Positions 12,184-40,073 of a stretch of DNA of 64,000 bases are shown one piece after another. The position numbers and the translations under genes were made by a program. The notes beneath the pieces are model-generated. The model was not told where the DNA came from and made no database searches. It saw nothing but the letters and a program-made list of their open reading frames with translations. Numbering within the stretch: the first letter of the stretch is position 1; each line of letters begins with the position of its first letter. The DNA lies in NCBI GenBank assembly GCA_949318235.1, contig OX439127.1, forward strand, positions 34,297,124-34,361,123. Reading direction: 5' to 3'. Origin of the DNA: Ecdyonurus torrentis. Lineage: Eukaryota; Arthropoda; Insecta; Ephemeroptera; Heptageniidae.

Positions 12184-13035
12184 ATAATCCTGAAAGTGAA
12201 AATTTTAGTGTGGTAACACCATATATTAGACAAATACCCCTCTTCTCAGTGTAAGAAACCATGTTATCCATTTTGAACGCTTTACTGTTTAAATGTATTT
12301 TAATATGTGATTCATAGCACATTTAGGGGTATATTAATCTGGATCACATCATATTAAGCCATCACACTATAGTACTGTACTTCTGATATATTCTAAACAT
12401 TTTTTTTTTGTCACACAGCTCAGTGTTATGTTACTATTGACATTCAGCATTTCATTTTCAACATTCAGCAGTTATATAATTCTTGGACAAATAAAAATTT
12501 CACTCACTCACCATGCTCTAAGACAAAAAAAGACATTAGTGTACCTTATATCAGTACACAACTTGCAACTATTGGGATGTTGAATGGCAAATAATTATGA
12601 CACTCGGCAAGGGTAATGGAGGTAAGGATATAAATATAAAAAATGATACGCAATTACAATGGTTGAAGGGGAAAAAAGTGTAATGAAAATTTACTCAATT
12701 TTGATAGCCAATGATAAGGACAGTACCCTTCATTAGGATTGAATATTATTTAACATGTGTGTTATTCTCATGATATATAAATGGCTGTTTTTAATGTTTG
12801 TCATATTCTAGAGCAAACATGAAGAGAGCTGATCAAGCATTCATAATAATACTTGTGTTTTACTCTCTCATTTGAATTGCCAAATAATCTGCGTACAGAA
12901 AATTCATTCAAACCACTTGCTTGATCTATGCCAGGTTACATTGATTACTAATAGCTGAGAATACTGTAGTTCTGAAATTACAGTGCACATTTTTGAATGG
13001 TAAAATATTCAATCTTCATTGTATCTACATTTTAA
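12184..13035. other. Unremarkable AT-rich intergenic DNA
   Basis: I see no exon, RNA gene or element ends in this stretch. Confidence 0.5.
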
Positions 13036-13085
13036 CATACATACATACATACATACATACATACATACATACATACATACATACA

Positions 13086-13180
<95 letters not shown>
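13036..13180. repeat. (CATA)n-(TA)n microsatellite
   Basis: About 19 CATA units followed by about 66 nt of TA. Confidence 0.97.
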
Positions 13181-13181
<1 letters not shown>

Positions 13182-15059
13182 CCCCATTTACAATGTAGTT
13201 TTTGCAATAAATGTCTTAGCAACTGTTTAAACAAATTTCTTTCATTATTTATTGTTATTATTTTAAAGAATAATGATGGTAAACAAAAACTATAGCCACA
13301 TAATATCTCTTACAAAATTAATTCATATACAAAAATGAAACGATCTACAAATATGATTTATAATTAGACTTGAATAAGAACGAAGTGCAATAGACAGTAT
13401 CATTCTTGAATGGGATAAATACTTACACATAATATACTGCAATGATATTTTATAGATTAAATACTTGATTAATATTTTCTATTTATTATTATTATTTTAA
13501 TTAAAATAGTACTTAGTTATAATAGTAATAAAAATAATACACAAAATGTAATGACAGCTATAACATAATAGCTTCACAAGCACGCTGTTTATTCAAGTCA
13601 CTTATAAACACAAGAAATTAACCTTACAAATGTTTGCAACAAATTAGCTTATTTAAGTTATGTAGTAGTCATGTATTCTTCAATTTTGATTCATGGGCAT
13701 ACTACATTGGAAAATATCCTGTACTTTAAAGTGTACAAATGCCAGTTCAAAGCTCTTGTCTTCACATGGCTCTTTAAATCATCATCAATTAAATTTCATT
13801 CTTTTTTTTTTTTTTTTTTTTTTTTAATTTTTTTTTTTTATAAAAATGCCCAAACCCAACATAATCAACTTCCATTTTATTATTATTTCTTTTATAATAG
13901 CTAACATTTTATGATCATATATATATATTTTTATTTATTATCATTATTATTTTCATTTTATAATTTTTAGTATTATTATTTTAATAAGACCAGGAAGTCC
14001 TTTTTAAAATAGTTTTTAACATAAATAATAATGTGACTAATAATCAAGAGTAATAACAGAAATTGAAGACATAAAACATAGATTGACATATAATACATAT
14101 GAAATGAACAATGGAATTGCATTCCCTGTAATACTGTCTTGTACCAAACATTCTCTGCAAATACAACAATTGTGTTGCAATTCAGTTAAGAGGCTGTTTT
14201 ACTCTCTGAAAAATATAAATGTAAACAAACTGTCTAAAAGATCAAAAACCGAGATAAGGCAGGAAACTTAAATGACTGAAATCGAATGGTCATACGTCAT
14301 CAGATTGACTAATAGTCACAGGAAACAAATACAATAGATTGGTATGTAAGGCAGTGATAACAGGTTTCAAATTAAGCTAGATTCCTGCAATGAATGAATA
14401 AAGTATTTTTCATAATATTGAATCTAAAAAAAGTTAGTGACAATTCTTATAATACTCTAACGCATTTAGTTATTATAATTATCAAAAAGGGAAAGAAATC
14501 ACATAAAAACATGCAATATGCTTTTCTTCAAATATGATAATAATAATATGATAAAATCTTTTATAATTATCTATGTGCAACTGCAAATAATAAAATAATA
14601 ATACTAATAATTTAGAGAAGAAAATAAATTGGAGTTGATCTCCAAAATGTGACCAACGCACTTTAAATTCATAACAAAGGAATATAAAAAATAAAAATAA
14701 GATATTGCATTCAAATTATTTATAGATCCCTTTTCTTTTACAATAAAGTGTGTCGTCACTCTTCACACTTTGAAGATCAGTGTCAATTAATTTCCTCCTA
14801 AATTTTTGTTTTAGTTTATATCATAATATTTTTTATAATTTTAATTTCATTTGTGGCACGTAAATATAAAAATATCTTGTGTATTTTTTACTCTGCGTTT
14901 TTTAAGTTTTTTTTTAATGAGATGACCAATTTTCTAGTATAAAATAATGATTGTACAATATTAATTAATAAACAGTTACCACAATGCTTGATCCTTTCAA
15001 TCAAATCCATTTTTAGTTTAGTATAGTTTAGAATAGTATAGTTTTTTTTTGTTGGTGTC

Positions 15060-15093
<34 letters not shown>

Positions 15094-16178
15094 AACACTA
15101 TTTTTTATTATTTTATTGTAATCATTTTTTAAAATTAATAATTAATTTCAAATAAATTTTAGTGAAGATGAAAGCAATGCTTGACCATATCTCGTAATTA
15201 CTAATCATAATATATGAATAGGCTAACAATTATATAAGGTCCCAATATTACGGATTATTGAATAAGCTTCTTTGCCTAGCCAGCTTTTCTCATTCACCTT
15301 TATATAATACTTGATATCGGACGCGATAATATTTTGTATAACACCCGCTGTGTTGGGTGTTTACTGAGCTGACCATCATACACTTTCTTGCCAATAATAG
15401 AAGTATAGAAAATATAGAGAAGTTACTCAACTCTAAGCTAAATAGAAATATTTCTTCAAGTGACCAGTAGAGGCGCATAAATGCGCATCAAATTGTAAAA
15501 TAATTTTATAATCTTACTTCCATTGTAATTAATTAATTAAACATCAGATTGAAATAATTCTTATACCACTGGAAAGCTTATAAAAAAATGAAGTTTTTTT
15601 TTTGTCACAGAACTTTTTTCTAAACTTAATAGCAAAAAACTAATTAGGTAAAAACAGAACGGGAAAAGATATCAAAAGGTTCTACGATGCGCCTAATAAT
15701 ATTGTTGTGATGATATGTTGAAAATTTGAGTGGTTGCGGAGTAATTGTGGAAGTACGTTTACATTGAGTTATATGGGCAGGGAGCAGACGGCGTGTAGAA
15801 AGTAAAACTGCCTCTTAACAATATAAAATCAGATTTTTCAACCATCAAGAAATTAACTTGCATATATAGCTAACTGCTTGAACCTGAAATAGGGAGAAAA
15901 TCAGAGGCCGTTAGATTTAAAATTGATAAATAAAAAGTTGGCTTACTTTTATTGCTATTTATTTTCAATTAAACATGATCTGATTTTGCACACCTATTTC
16001 ATTTTCTTATTCCATATTTATAGTATGTCAGTATTACCCCTCCCCCTCCTTTCATATACATTTTACAGGGAATGGCAATTTAATCCTTGGATTAACAATG
16101 CAAATTACAGATGACAAATACATGAGACGTGGCTTATGTAACAAAGATAAGAGATATAGTGTGGCTAAGTAAGTAAGT
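13181..16178. other. AT-rich intergenic DNA with no recognised gene
   Basis: Poly-T runs lie at 13801-13826 and 15061-15091. Several ATT/AAT-rich low-complexity patches occur. I could not find any exon with protein similarity on either strand. Confidence 0.5.
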
Positions 16179-16274
16179 ATATATCGATGTTGGGATGCAG
16201 AAATGCGACCGATGAGAAAAATCATGAGGTTTTTACTCATGATATTTCTCATCGGTCGCATTTCTGCATCCCAA

Positions 16275-16284
<10 letters not shown>
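16179..16284. mobile_element. TATCGAT-group hairpin element H2, near-perfect
   Basis: ATCGATGTTGGGATGCAGAA at the left is mirrored exactly by TTCTGCATCCCAACATCGAT at the right. The arms are about 48 nt with a very short loop centred on AGGTTTTT. A (TA)n run of about 45 nt directly follows the right end and TATA precedes the left end. The near-perfect pairing implies recent formation or gene conversion. Confidence 0.75.
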
Positions 16285-16331
<47 letters not shown>

Positions 16332-16707
16332 GTAGGTAACAATCAAACAAAAATATAAAGCTGCTGTCAATGTTTCAGCACTGTGCCCTGCTGCTTTGGA
16401 TATGGGAAATTTGGAGCCTCTAAAACCACTGCAGTTATAAATCTGAAAGAAAGAGAGTGAGAAAATCCAGTAAGTTTTCTGTTCATGGAATAACAACAAT
16501 CACAAAAGCATTCAGATACTCATAATGCTTGCATTTCTCATCTGCAAGGTACAGACATTACATAACTTGAGAAAGAGGGGGAGAGGGGGAAGGAATGGAG
16601 AGAGGGAGGGATAAGAAGCATTTTTAATGGGTAAGAATATCTATGGAAGATAAATACTAATGACAAATCAACTATGCGATGTATGATAGTAAAAAGATTT
16701 GGTATTA

Positions 16708-17008
16708 AAACACATAGATAGATTAGGAAAAATTGGGGAATGGGAGATAGTATGAGCTTACACTCTGGCCAAAACAAGGTTGTTCTCGCCAAAAGCTATA
16801 TCCGCGGTTCTAAACCAATCAGAGAGCGTGTTATAAACCCACTAGCCAATCACAATTGACTTTACATAGTTAATTACACTGTATCCGCTCGAACTAGTAT
16901 TGGGAAGGTATAGAATACAGGGACACAAGGTAGAGAAAGTATTCTAACCCAGGCCGAAAGCTCATAGTATCTCCCATTCCCCAATTTTTCTTAATCTATA
17001 TGTGTTTT
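16708..17008. mobile_element. MITE with 50-bp terminal inverted repeats, GGGGAATGGGAGATAG family
   Basis: The left end runs AGATTAGGAAAAATTGGGGA then ATGGGAGATAGTATGAGCTT. The right end is its near-exact reverse complement, ending at about 17008. A half copy is at about 61955-62015, just upstream of HMCES exon 2, and a degraded one near 10255. The interior is about 200 nt and noncoding. Confidence 0.75.
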
Positions 17009-17209
17009 TCAATCAAATCTTTCATAATTATCAACTACTGTATCACATAAACTAAATAATAATAATAATAATAATAAAATAGTTTTTATTAAGAGGCAAC
17101 AGTGTGTATTAAGCCTACTAGTGTGGTCCTCTGACATTACAGAAAAATTTGCCAAAGTACGTAATTCTAATTACAGTATATTTTAATTTCTGTAACATTT
17201 ATTAGATAC

Positions 17210-17418
17210 ATATCGATGCTTCCACGTCAAAAGAGAGCATCTGTACTTTCCACCAGATCGGCGAGTGGAGTATCTGCACTTTCCATGCAGCATAGTGCGT
17301 GGACTAGCGGCCATTTACTTAACATTACAGATGCTCCACGGTGGAAAGTGCAGATACTCCACTCGCCGCGCTGGTGGAAAGTGCAGATTCTCTCTTTTGA
17401 CGCGGAAGCATCAATATA
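17210..17418. mobile_element. TATCGAT-group hairpin element H3 with internal 16-mer repeats
   Basis: The left end ATCGATGCTTCCACGTCAAA and the right end TTTTGACGCGGAAGCATCAAT pair. Inside, a GGTGGAAAGTGCAGAT-like 16-mer occurs twice on one strand in the right half (near 17340 and 17370) and twice inverted in the left half (near 17245 and 17270). This mirrors the layout of H7 at 53.4 kb, where a different 16-mer is used. Confidence 0.7.
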
Positions 17419-17595
17419 TTACATAATTTATAAGACAATTGAACCATAGGCCTATCATTATATTAAAAGTTATTTTTTAAATTAACATTATTATTATTAT
17501 TAACATAAACGATTTTTTCTTAATATTTAATATCTATGAAAGGATTAAAAATAAGTGTTCAAATTCTCTTTCTGCTCCCAAAACTCTCATAGTAG

Positions 17596-33622
<16,027 letters not shown>

Positions 33623-33668
33623 CTTACTTTGCTAAATGTTAGAGCACCTATCAACCTCTTTCTGTCTA
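33623..33668 (-). other. CNOT4: CNOT4 5' UTR portion of the first coding exon
   Basis: A TTTGTTTCAG acceptor (33669-33678) precedes TAGACAGAAAG and the ATG 46 nt later. This shows that a noncoding exon lies farther upstream. Confidence 0.65.
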
Positions 33669-33678
33669 CTGAAACAAA

Positions 33679-35001
33679 TAAGAATTCATTAAACTTTAAC
33701 TATAGTATATATAGCTACTTGAAGCTGCATTTTAACAAGAATGAGTGTGTAATATCCAGTTAAGTGGTACAAAAACTACTCCTGCTTATATTATTGCATT
33801 CAAAGAAACACCTACAAACATTACTAAATGGGAGGAGGGAGGAACTGTACATTAATTACAGTGCATTGGTTCTAAATTATGAAAATAGTTTAAGATCCTG
33901 CTAAACATTTCCCGCTTTATGTGATATTTTAATACTTGCATTTATATATATTGTATATAACTTGCCAATCAAAGCTTACATCATGCTTATTGCTTATGCA
34001 GAATTTTAGAGTTTATTAAGTTACTAACTAAAATGGGCGGGTAAAATAAAACAAAGGTCCAAGCAGACCCTAATTAATTGGTATATTGAAAGAAGTACTT
34101 ATGCTATTTATACACTTCTTGTAAAAACTGCTGCATTAATTGTAACATGTATCAATAACATAATAGCTATAAAACTGTATACCAGTAATCATCTAAGCTA
34201 TTAGAGTTTTGTTGTTTTGTTTACATTCCAACAAGTATGTGGGTAGTATAGGATCACTTTTAACAGGTTTACGATGTGCTTTATTTCTTATAACGAGTGC
34301 TTGCATTGTAGACTAAATTTATTGAAAAGTTCATCATAAAGAAACAATGCAAAACAAGTAAAGAATATAACATAAAAATCGAGACCTACGAGATAAATAC
34401 ACGCAAATAGAACACAAGAAAAACAATCACTAGAGTGATATAAAGGTAAAAAAATATGTACATACTAAATTAACCAATTGCCAGGAAATATACATACATC
34501 AAAATATATAATATTGTCCGTAAATATACACGCTATGAATATGCTTTGTTTAGGAAACTGTTCATGGTGACATATATATGCTGATAAGACAGATCGCAGG
34601 TACACGAACTCCCAAGGCTGAGTGAGAGCGATGGGTGATTCATTGCGCCCTTGTCAACTTCCTTGAAAATTTTGTTGCTTTTTCAAATTCTAGCAAGAGA
34701 ATTCCCATCTAATCATCTTCAAATACATACTTGAAATATTGAAATATCAGCTAAATAATATAAAGATATATATATTTAAATATAAAAAAATAATGCAAGG
34801 ATGAAGCAGGAAACAGTAACCGTTCTTATTCCTGGGTTTAAAGGAGATGGTTTTTTAAAAGACAACAAGATAGTCGATGTTGGTCCACTTTTAAACCATC
34901 AGCATTGCTTCAATATGTATTTTTTTGAAAATTTAAATGTTAAATAATTGTTAACAGCTATGTTATTTACAGTATTATCGACACAAAATAAATTAATTTA
35001 C
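33679..35001. other. Probable CNOT4 5' intron
   Basis: Between the UTR acceptor at 33669 and a good GTAAAT donor at 35001. AT-rich, no recognised elements or coding sequence. Confidence 0.5.
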
Positions 35002-35290
35002 CTTTCACAGACTCTGTGAATGCAGATAACTGGTCTTGCAGTTAACGTCACAAAAGGTGGAGGGTTTGAACTCGTAATAATTCAGAATTAAAGCTCGAAG
35101 ATACAAATTATAAGTAAATTATCTAGCAGATAGAAAGATTAATGCTTGATGTTTAGATTCAAATCAATAAGACTGGCTAAATAAATTTAAATTTACTAAT
35201 TTGACAAAAGTAAAAGGGACAACTACAGAAGGAATCCGATCAGGCTGTCAAATTCTGCCATGTTGGTTCTGAACAAACGAAAAGCGAAAT
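35002..35290 (-). promoter_or_regulatory. CNOT4: Probable CNOT4 5' noncoding exon and promoter
   Basis: The minus strand has CTGTGAAAG followed by GTAAATTAAT, a donor at 35001 that can pair with the UTR acceptor at 33669. The transcription start cannot be placed. The stretch at about 35270-35560 is somewhat richer in CG than the surrounding DNA. Confidence 0.4.
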
Positions 35291-35572
35291 AAGACATTTT
35301 GAATTCTGAGCGCTAAATTTTTAAAAATATTCCCCGACGACAAACGCCGATTAAAAATTGTGCCGTCAGTGCCTTTTATTTTTATATAAATGTCCTTTCT
35401 CTTTATCCGGCATGAGAAAAAGTGAGGTGAGAAATGGTGGGACTTGTCCCGTACAGAGAATAAAGAGAATTTCAATTAACATTGGGCTTATATATATGTA
35501 ACTTCCCCTCTTTTTCCCCTTACTGTCCCGAGTCCCGACGTTCCTCTCTGCACCGTATATTATACTCGTACC

Positions 35573-35756
35573 CAGGGTCGGACTGGCAATCAAGGGGCCT
35601 CGTCCGCAAAAGGGGTGTAACACCCTCTTTAGGGGCCACAAAGGGGGCGTAACACCCTAGTTACGCCCCTTTTTGTGCCTTAGGGGCCTCCAAACAGGGG
35701 GGGCCACGTCCGCAATTGCGGACTTAATTTTTGCTCTTATGGCCAGTCCGAGCCTG
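35573..35756. mobile_element. hAT-type MITE with imperfect 8-bp target duplication
   Basis: It begins CAGGGTCGGACTGGC and ends GCCAGTCCGAGCCTG. The flanks CTCGTACC (35565-35572) and TGCGTACC (35757-35764) agree at 6 of 8 positions. The interior contains a GGGGC..TAACACCCT..GCCCC hairpin and is GC-richer than the host DNA. It sits just upstream of the CNOT4 promoter region. Confidence 0.7.
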
Positions 35757-35764
35757 TGCGTACC

Positions 35765-36698
35765 AATGTTTATATTTGTATTAAATTGTATTGGAATTCC
35801 TTATAACAATAATTGCAATTGTTGTAATTAATAATATTAGCACGATATTATGCAAGTTAAATGCCGGGCGTACGATACGTGTACGTTACATATTATAATT
35901 TATCATGTATATTTATAATATAATTATAATTGTTATAGTTTAAGGACTATATTTATATGGAGAACGTTTTGGAGACTTTTTTTTTCTTCTTCTTCCCGGA
36001 GATGTAAAACATAAAAGTGACAAATAAATTATTATAACCTTTTTCCTCGAAGTACTAAACATATAGTGAGAAAAAAATATATAGTATCAGTGCCATTGGG
36101 CCGAAAAACTATTATTTGCGCAGAACTTGATTTTCAACCCAGCATTAATGGATTTATATATTGACATTATAATATATTTATTATTATGTGCGTCCGCATA
36201 ATATAAGCCATATGAATTATGTACTTCAGAGGCGTACATGAGATAATTTTTAAAATACTTTTGTATTAAAAAGTGGCAGTTTTTCTTCTTTGAAAAAATT
36301 AGACATACAATATATTGGAATTATATAGTGCTATTAGAAATTGAAATATTAATTATATATAATCAATGAAAGCAATAATCAATATTATATATAGCTGATC
36401 TTTTTATAGGTTGTGTGCAGTATTTATTTTCCAATTTAAAGTTACGTTGTGTGAAAATATTTTTAACTTCTAAAAAAATAACTTTAATATATAGTCCAGC
36501 AAAAAATTATAAAGTCCATCAAATTTCTATTCGCCTTATTCTTCTTTCTTTATAGAATTATTTAATCATTTGATTCAGTCTATGCACAGGTTATACTTTC
36601 AAGAAAACGCAAATTCATACAAATTTAGTAAATTCTTTCATATTTGTGTGTTGTTGGTATAAAACTGACTTCTTAATATATATAAAATAATATAAAGT
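35765..36698. other. AT-rich intergenic DNA upstream of CNOT4
   Basis: No recognised feature. Confidence 0.5.
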
Positions 36699-36902
36699 GT
36701 GTTCAATCAAGGTCCATATATAAGAGCAGGTTAGTTAATTGCTCCGGGAAAAGTTTTGGCCAAAGCCGCGCAGCTTAAAGGAATTCACCAAAGACGTCAT
36801 ATCACCGGGTGTATTTTTATTCACCTTATCAGTGACGTAACTGGTGAACGGCATCGTATTGGCTTAGAATCAAGTACATCCATCACAAAATAAAATCAAC
36901 TG

Positions 36903-37965
36903 TGTAACGCCCCGGCCCGGAAGGGGTTTTTCCCTACGGTGGCTCCTTCACCACAACCTGGCTCGGTTTAGGGCGGCACGTTACATTTACTCTTTTATGC
37001 TATTTAGTATACATTGTCTAGTATTATTACTAAACTACTATTTTTACTATTGTTTATACTACTACTTATTTGCCTATGGAAATGAGGGAATATGAAATAC
37101 ACCAAAAACTAAAACACAACTTCCTCTTTTGTAATCATGTATTATATTCTCCTTGATTATGGTTTCCTAATACATACACAGTTTTACACACACAATCTAC
37201 TGATATATTAGGTAGATGTGAATTCAATAATATTGCATACTTATTTTACCATACAAAAGCAGAGCCAATAATTAAAGTACCTTAATTATCTTATATATCA
37301 TGTCAAAGCTTACCATGTGCTTGCCTACCACGAAGTGCCAATGGACACTACTCGCGTTCTTCTCGTTCTCGCAAAATACCTTATAATCGTCGTCACGTAT
37401 TCTGTACAGGGGGGATACCCTCGACCCAACTATGGGGAGGTCCACCAAACCTGCGCTCCTCCTGAGATCCTCGGATTTCCCTCGAGTCTGTATCAGGCGG
37501 CCATTACAGGTGCCCGGGCAGTTTCTTGCAAAACAGCCTACTCGTTCCTCGTCCAAGCCAAGAGAGAGCGAGCTTACATCCGTCTCAAGTCATTTCTCAT
37601 AACTTGGGCGGAGCATGGCTCGCTTACACAAAAGCTTAATTACGTTCGTCCAATACGGACTGATATTATAATTTTACGTGATAATAAGTTAGTCATACTA
37701 CTGACCTAATTTTCCTACAACATTTCTTGACAAGCTTTGACATACCTTCATTTAGTGTATTAAATCTACTTACATTTTTCTGCCAATTAAACTAATAATA
37801 AAACAAGGCAGTTTTGTTTACAAACAAAACTGACCCGGCAAGCAGCGCATTACGCGTTTCACTTTGCCGCATGGTTTTGACTTCGCGCGCTATAATTTAA
37901 AGGAGTTTCACTTAAAACACAAAACTTCTAAAGAGCCTTGTTTTACACAGAGCCTGGGGGTTACA
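36903..37965 (-). repeat. LTR (3' LTR in element orientation)
   Basis: It starts TGTAACGCCCCGGCCCGGAA and ends GCCTGGGGGTTACA on the plus strand, with TG..CA ends. The frames at 37272-37556 and 37317-37709 recur identically in the other LTR and I treat them as non-genic. Confidence 0.93.
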
Positions 37966-37985
37966 AAATCCCCCCTTTTAATTTG
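37966..37985 (-). other. Polypurine tract
   Basis: On the minus strand AAAAGGGGGGATTT lies directly before the 3' LTR. This is the expected plus-strand primer position. Confidence 0.65.
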
Positions 37986-38067
37986 CAGAAAAATGAAATT
38001 AAAAGGTATTTAATACACTGCTCTAGCTAGACTGGCGAGACACATACTGTACTATTTACAACTAACA

Positions 38068-38070
<3 letters not shown>

Positions 38071-38095
<25 letters not shown>
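38071..38095. repeat. Poly-T run inside the LTR element
   Basis: About 25 T residues. Confidence 0.95.
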
Positions 38096-38100
<5 letters not shown>

Positions 38101-38509
38101 GCACTACGGTACAACACAGGTAATAAGTCCTTGTGTGTTTTGATATTTTCACAACACAACATTAGCAGGTAGTCCAGCAGGTAGAGAATGCTCAACATCA
38201 GGGGATCACAGACCTACACCCAAGGGAGTGTTGCTCATACTGCTACGTTCCTTGCCAATGGTAGATTCTGCAAAATTATTATTAAAAATTTAGGACAAAG
38301 AAAATTATCTGTTTTTATTTCAGCTAGTTCTAAAGATCTGTACACTAAAATAAATGATACTGCCCTTATATCATGTCTCTCGAAGCTGCGGAGACGTTGC
38401 AACAAAATACAAGAAGGCAGTTTTCTTGTTTGTCATTGGAGCACCAGCTGCCTGACTTGATGGTCTAATGCCTGGTCCTGGTAGCTCCTCCACTTCCTGT
38501 TCACTCGGT

Positions 38510-39544
38510 CTACCTCCTTGCTGATTTCCTCCCTTTCCTGCCACGCCGTTGATCATGTTTCTGCTTCTCAGAGTCATCCGACACATCCTCCCATTCCCAG
38601 TCATCAGCGTGGTCAGCATGACGTTTACATCCTGCGCTGGAGTTGATTTCTGTGGAGGGCAGAGTTAGCTCTTGTTTCTGTAAACAAGGTTCTATTAGCA
38701 TACGGGTCTTATCATGTGAACGTATATTTACTATTTTCTCTAAAACCAGTTGTTCAGGTTTATGCAACCGACCATACATGGTTGTGAAAGGAAACTGAGG
38801 CAGATCAGGGAGAAAACAATTTCTTTGCCTCAAATGCCACTTACTTTGTGGTTTGATATTCCAGAGATTTCCTTTGAGGCTGTTTGTTTCCATCATTCCA
38901 CAGTCCTGATCACTACTATACACATAATTATTATTTTTAACACACACCATATTATTTTCTATTCTATTATCACCCAATGATTGGGATTGTACACATATAC
39001 TTGGACATTTTACAATTAAAAGCTCTCGGCCTTTTACCTCAGGCGGTTGACTACATTGGGGATCAATTTTTACATGCAGCAAAGTTTGGACAGCCTTATT
39101 TACAAATACAGGTGCTGGATTTTGAGTATTTTCTGCAAAGGAGATTTTGTTATTCTTACCTCTGCCATTTCTCCTCCAACGTAACCTGTTTTTAACATTT
39201 TTGTGTTTCTTCTTCTTATTGCCGACATCAGCAAAAGTCACTTCTGGCTTAGAAATAATTCTTTTTTGACTAGACTGCAGTGTCGCTTTGTACACTGCTT
39301 TGTATTTTTGAAGCATGCTACATTTACGCACAAGGTGGAAGGGGCTAAAACATACCAAGCACCTTCGTTTACTTCTACTTGTCAACTCATCACCAGCTAA
39401 AGTTGTTTTTGTACCAGCAGAAACAACATGCTGTTGAGTTTCCAAACTCAGACAAGTTACGTGGTCTTCAAGCTTTGATTGCTCTGATACAAGATATCGT
39501 GCATTTTGATACTTGCCAGGCAATTTCATTGTTGCCAAAGTCAC
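38510..39544 (-). CDS. Gag-like protein of the LTR element (zinc knuckle)
   Basis: This frame has 344 residues. A CCHC zinc knuckle with spacing CX2CX4HX4C is at residues about 62-75 (CLVCFSPFHLVRKC), as in retrotransposon nucleocapsid. Very basic patches follow (KKKKHKNVKNRLRWRRNGRG), consistent with RNA binding. The C-terminus is acidic then basic (WEWEDVSDDSEKQKHDQRRG). The first 60 residues could be the end of a capsid domain, but no other Gag landmark is visible. The protein would package element RNA using enzymes from another element. An overlapping minus-strand frame at 38371-38619 could extend the protein by frameshifting, which I cannot show. Confidence 0.65.
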   Translation of the reverse strand: MTLATMKLPGKYQNARYLVSEQSKLEDHVTCLSLETQQHVVSAGTKTTLAGDELTSRSKRRCLVCFSPFHLVRKCSMLQKYKAVYKATLQSSQKRIISKPEVTFADVGNKKKKHKNVKNRLRWRRNGRGKNNKISFAENTQNPAPVFVNKAVQTLLHVKIDPQCSQPPEVKGRELLIVKCPSICVQSQSLGDNRIENNMVCVKNNNYVYSSDQDCGMMETNSLKGNLWNIKPQSKWHLRQRNCFLPDLPQFPFTTMYGRLHKPEQLVLEKIVNIRSHDKTRMLIEPCLQKQELTLPSTEINSSAGCKRHADHADDWEWEDVSDDSEKQKHDQRRGRKGRKSARR

Positions 39545-40052
39545 ACACTAACTTATACTCTATAGTTCGGCTTCTTTTTTCTTCTTTCACCTCAGACTCA
39601 CACCAACGTCTGGAAACGTCCCCCCTAATGAAGACTTATCTCCCTCTGACAAGGGGTCTCAGGTTTTAGCTTGGCCTTGCTAAACCTCTGCAGTTTGGGC
39701 AGCTATTTTTAGCAACCCAGTACAGAACTTAATAATAGCCGTTCAGGCAACTCAATCAAGTTCAGCACTATCGATAGCCGGTGTTAGGCAACCCAATCAA
39801 ACTGCTGTTTTTTACTACCGGTAGACTTTTGTTCCTCACTATTTACTACTTGCTAATTACCTCCAACCCTTTAAAAGCACTTACGCCAATCTAGATATAC
39901 ATCTAGTGGACAAGGTGTACTAGTAGGGTGACACAAAATGGCTACACGCACAACATGTTTGACATGACCTTGACTCTGGAATTTACTTGGAATTTTCTAA
40001 ATTTGGTTACAAAATTTTACTCAACATTTTTATGATATCTATCTTCGGGAAT

Positions 40053-40070
40053 ATCCCGGCCGAGCCCCCA
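40053..40070 (-). other. tRNA-Pro-type primer-binding site
   Basis: The minus strand reads TGGGGGCTCGGCCGGGAT. It differs at one base from the well-known tRNA-Pro binding sequence used by many retroelements. It is separated from the 5' LTR by AAG. Confidence 0.75.
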
Positions 40071-40073
40071 CTT

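Noticed and set aside
16179..16284. Possible hammerhead-type ribozyme in H2 because of GATGAGAAA
   Set aside because: The CUGANGA core and matching GAAA and cleavage-site arrangement are not present. A simple perfect hairpin explains the sequence.
37272..37709. Two overlapping frames of 94 and 130 residues, repeated at 40443-40880
   Set aside because: They lie within the two LTRs and overlap on opposite strands. They are identical because the LTRs are, not because of coding selection. No known LTR-encoded protein is recognised.
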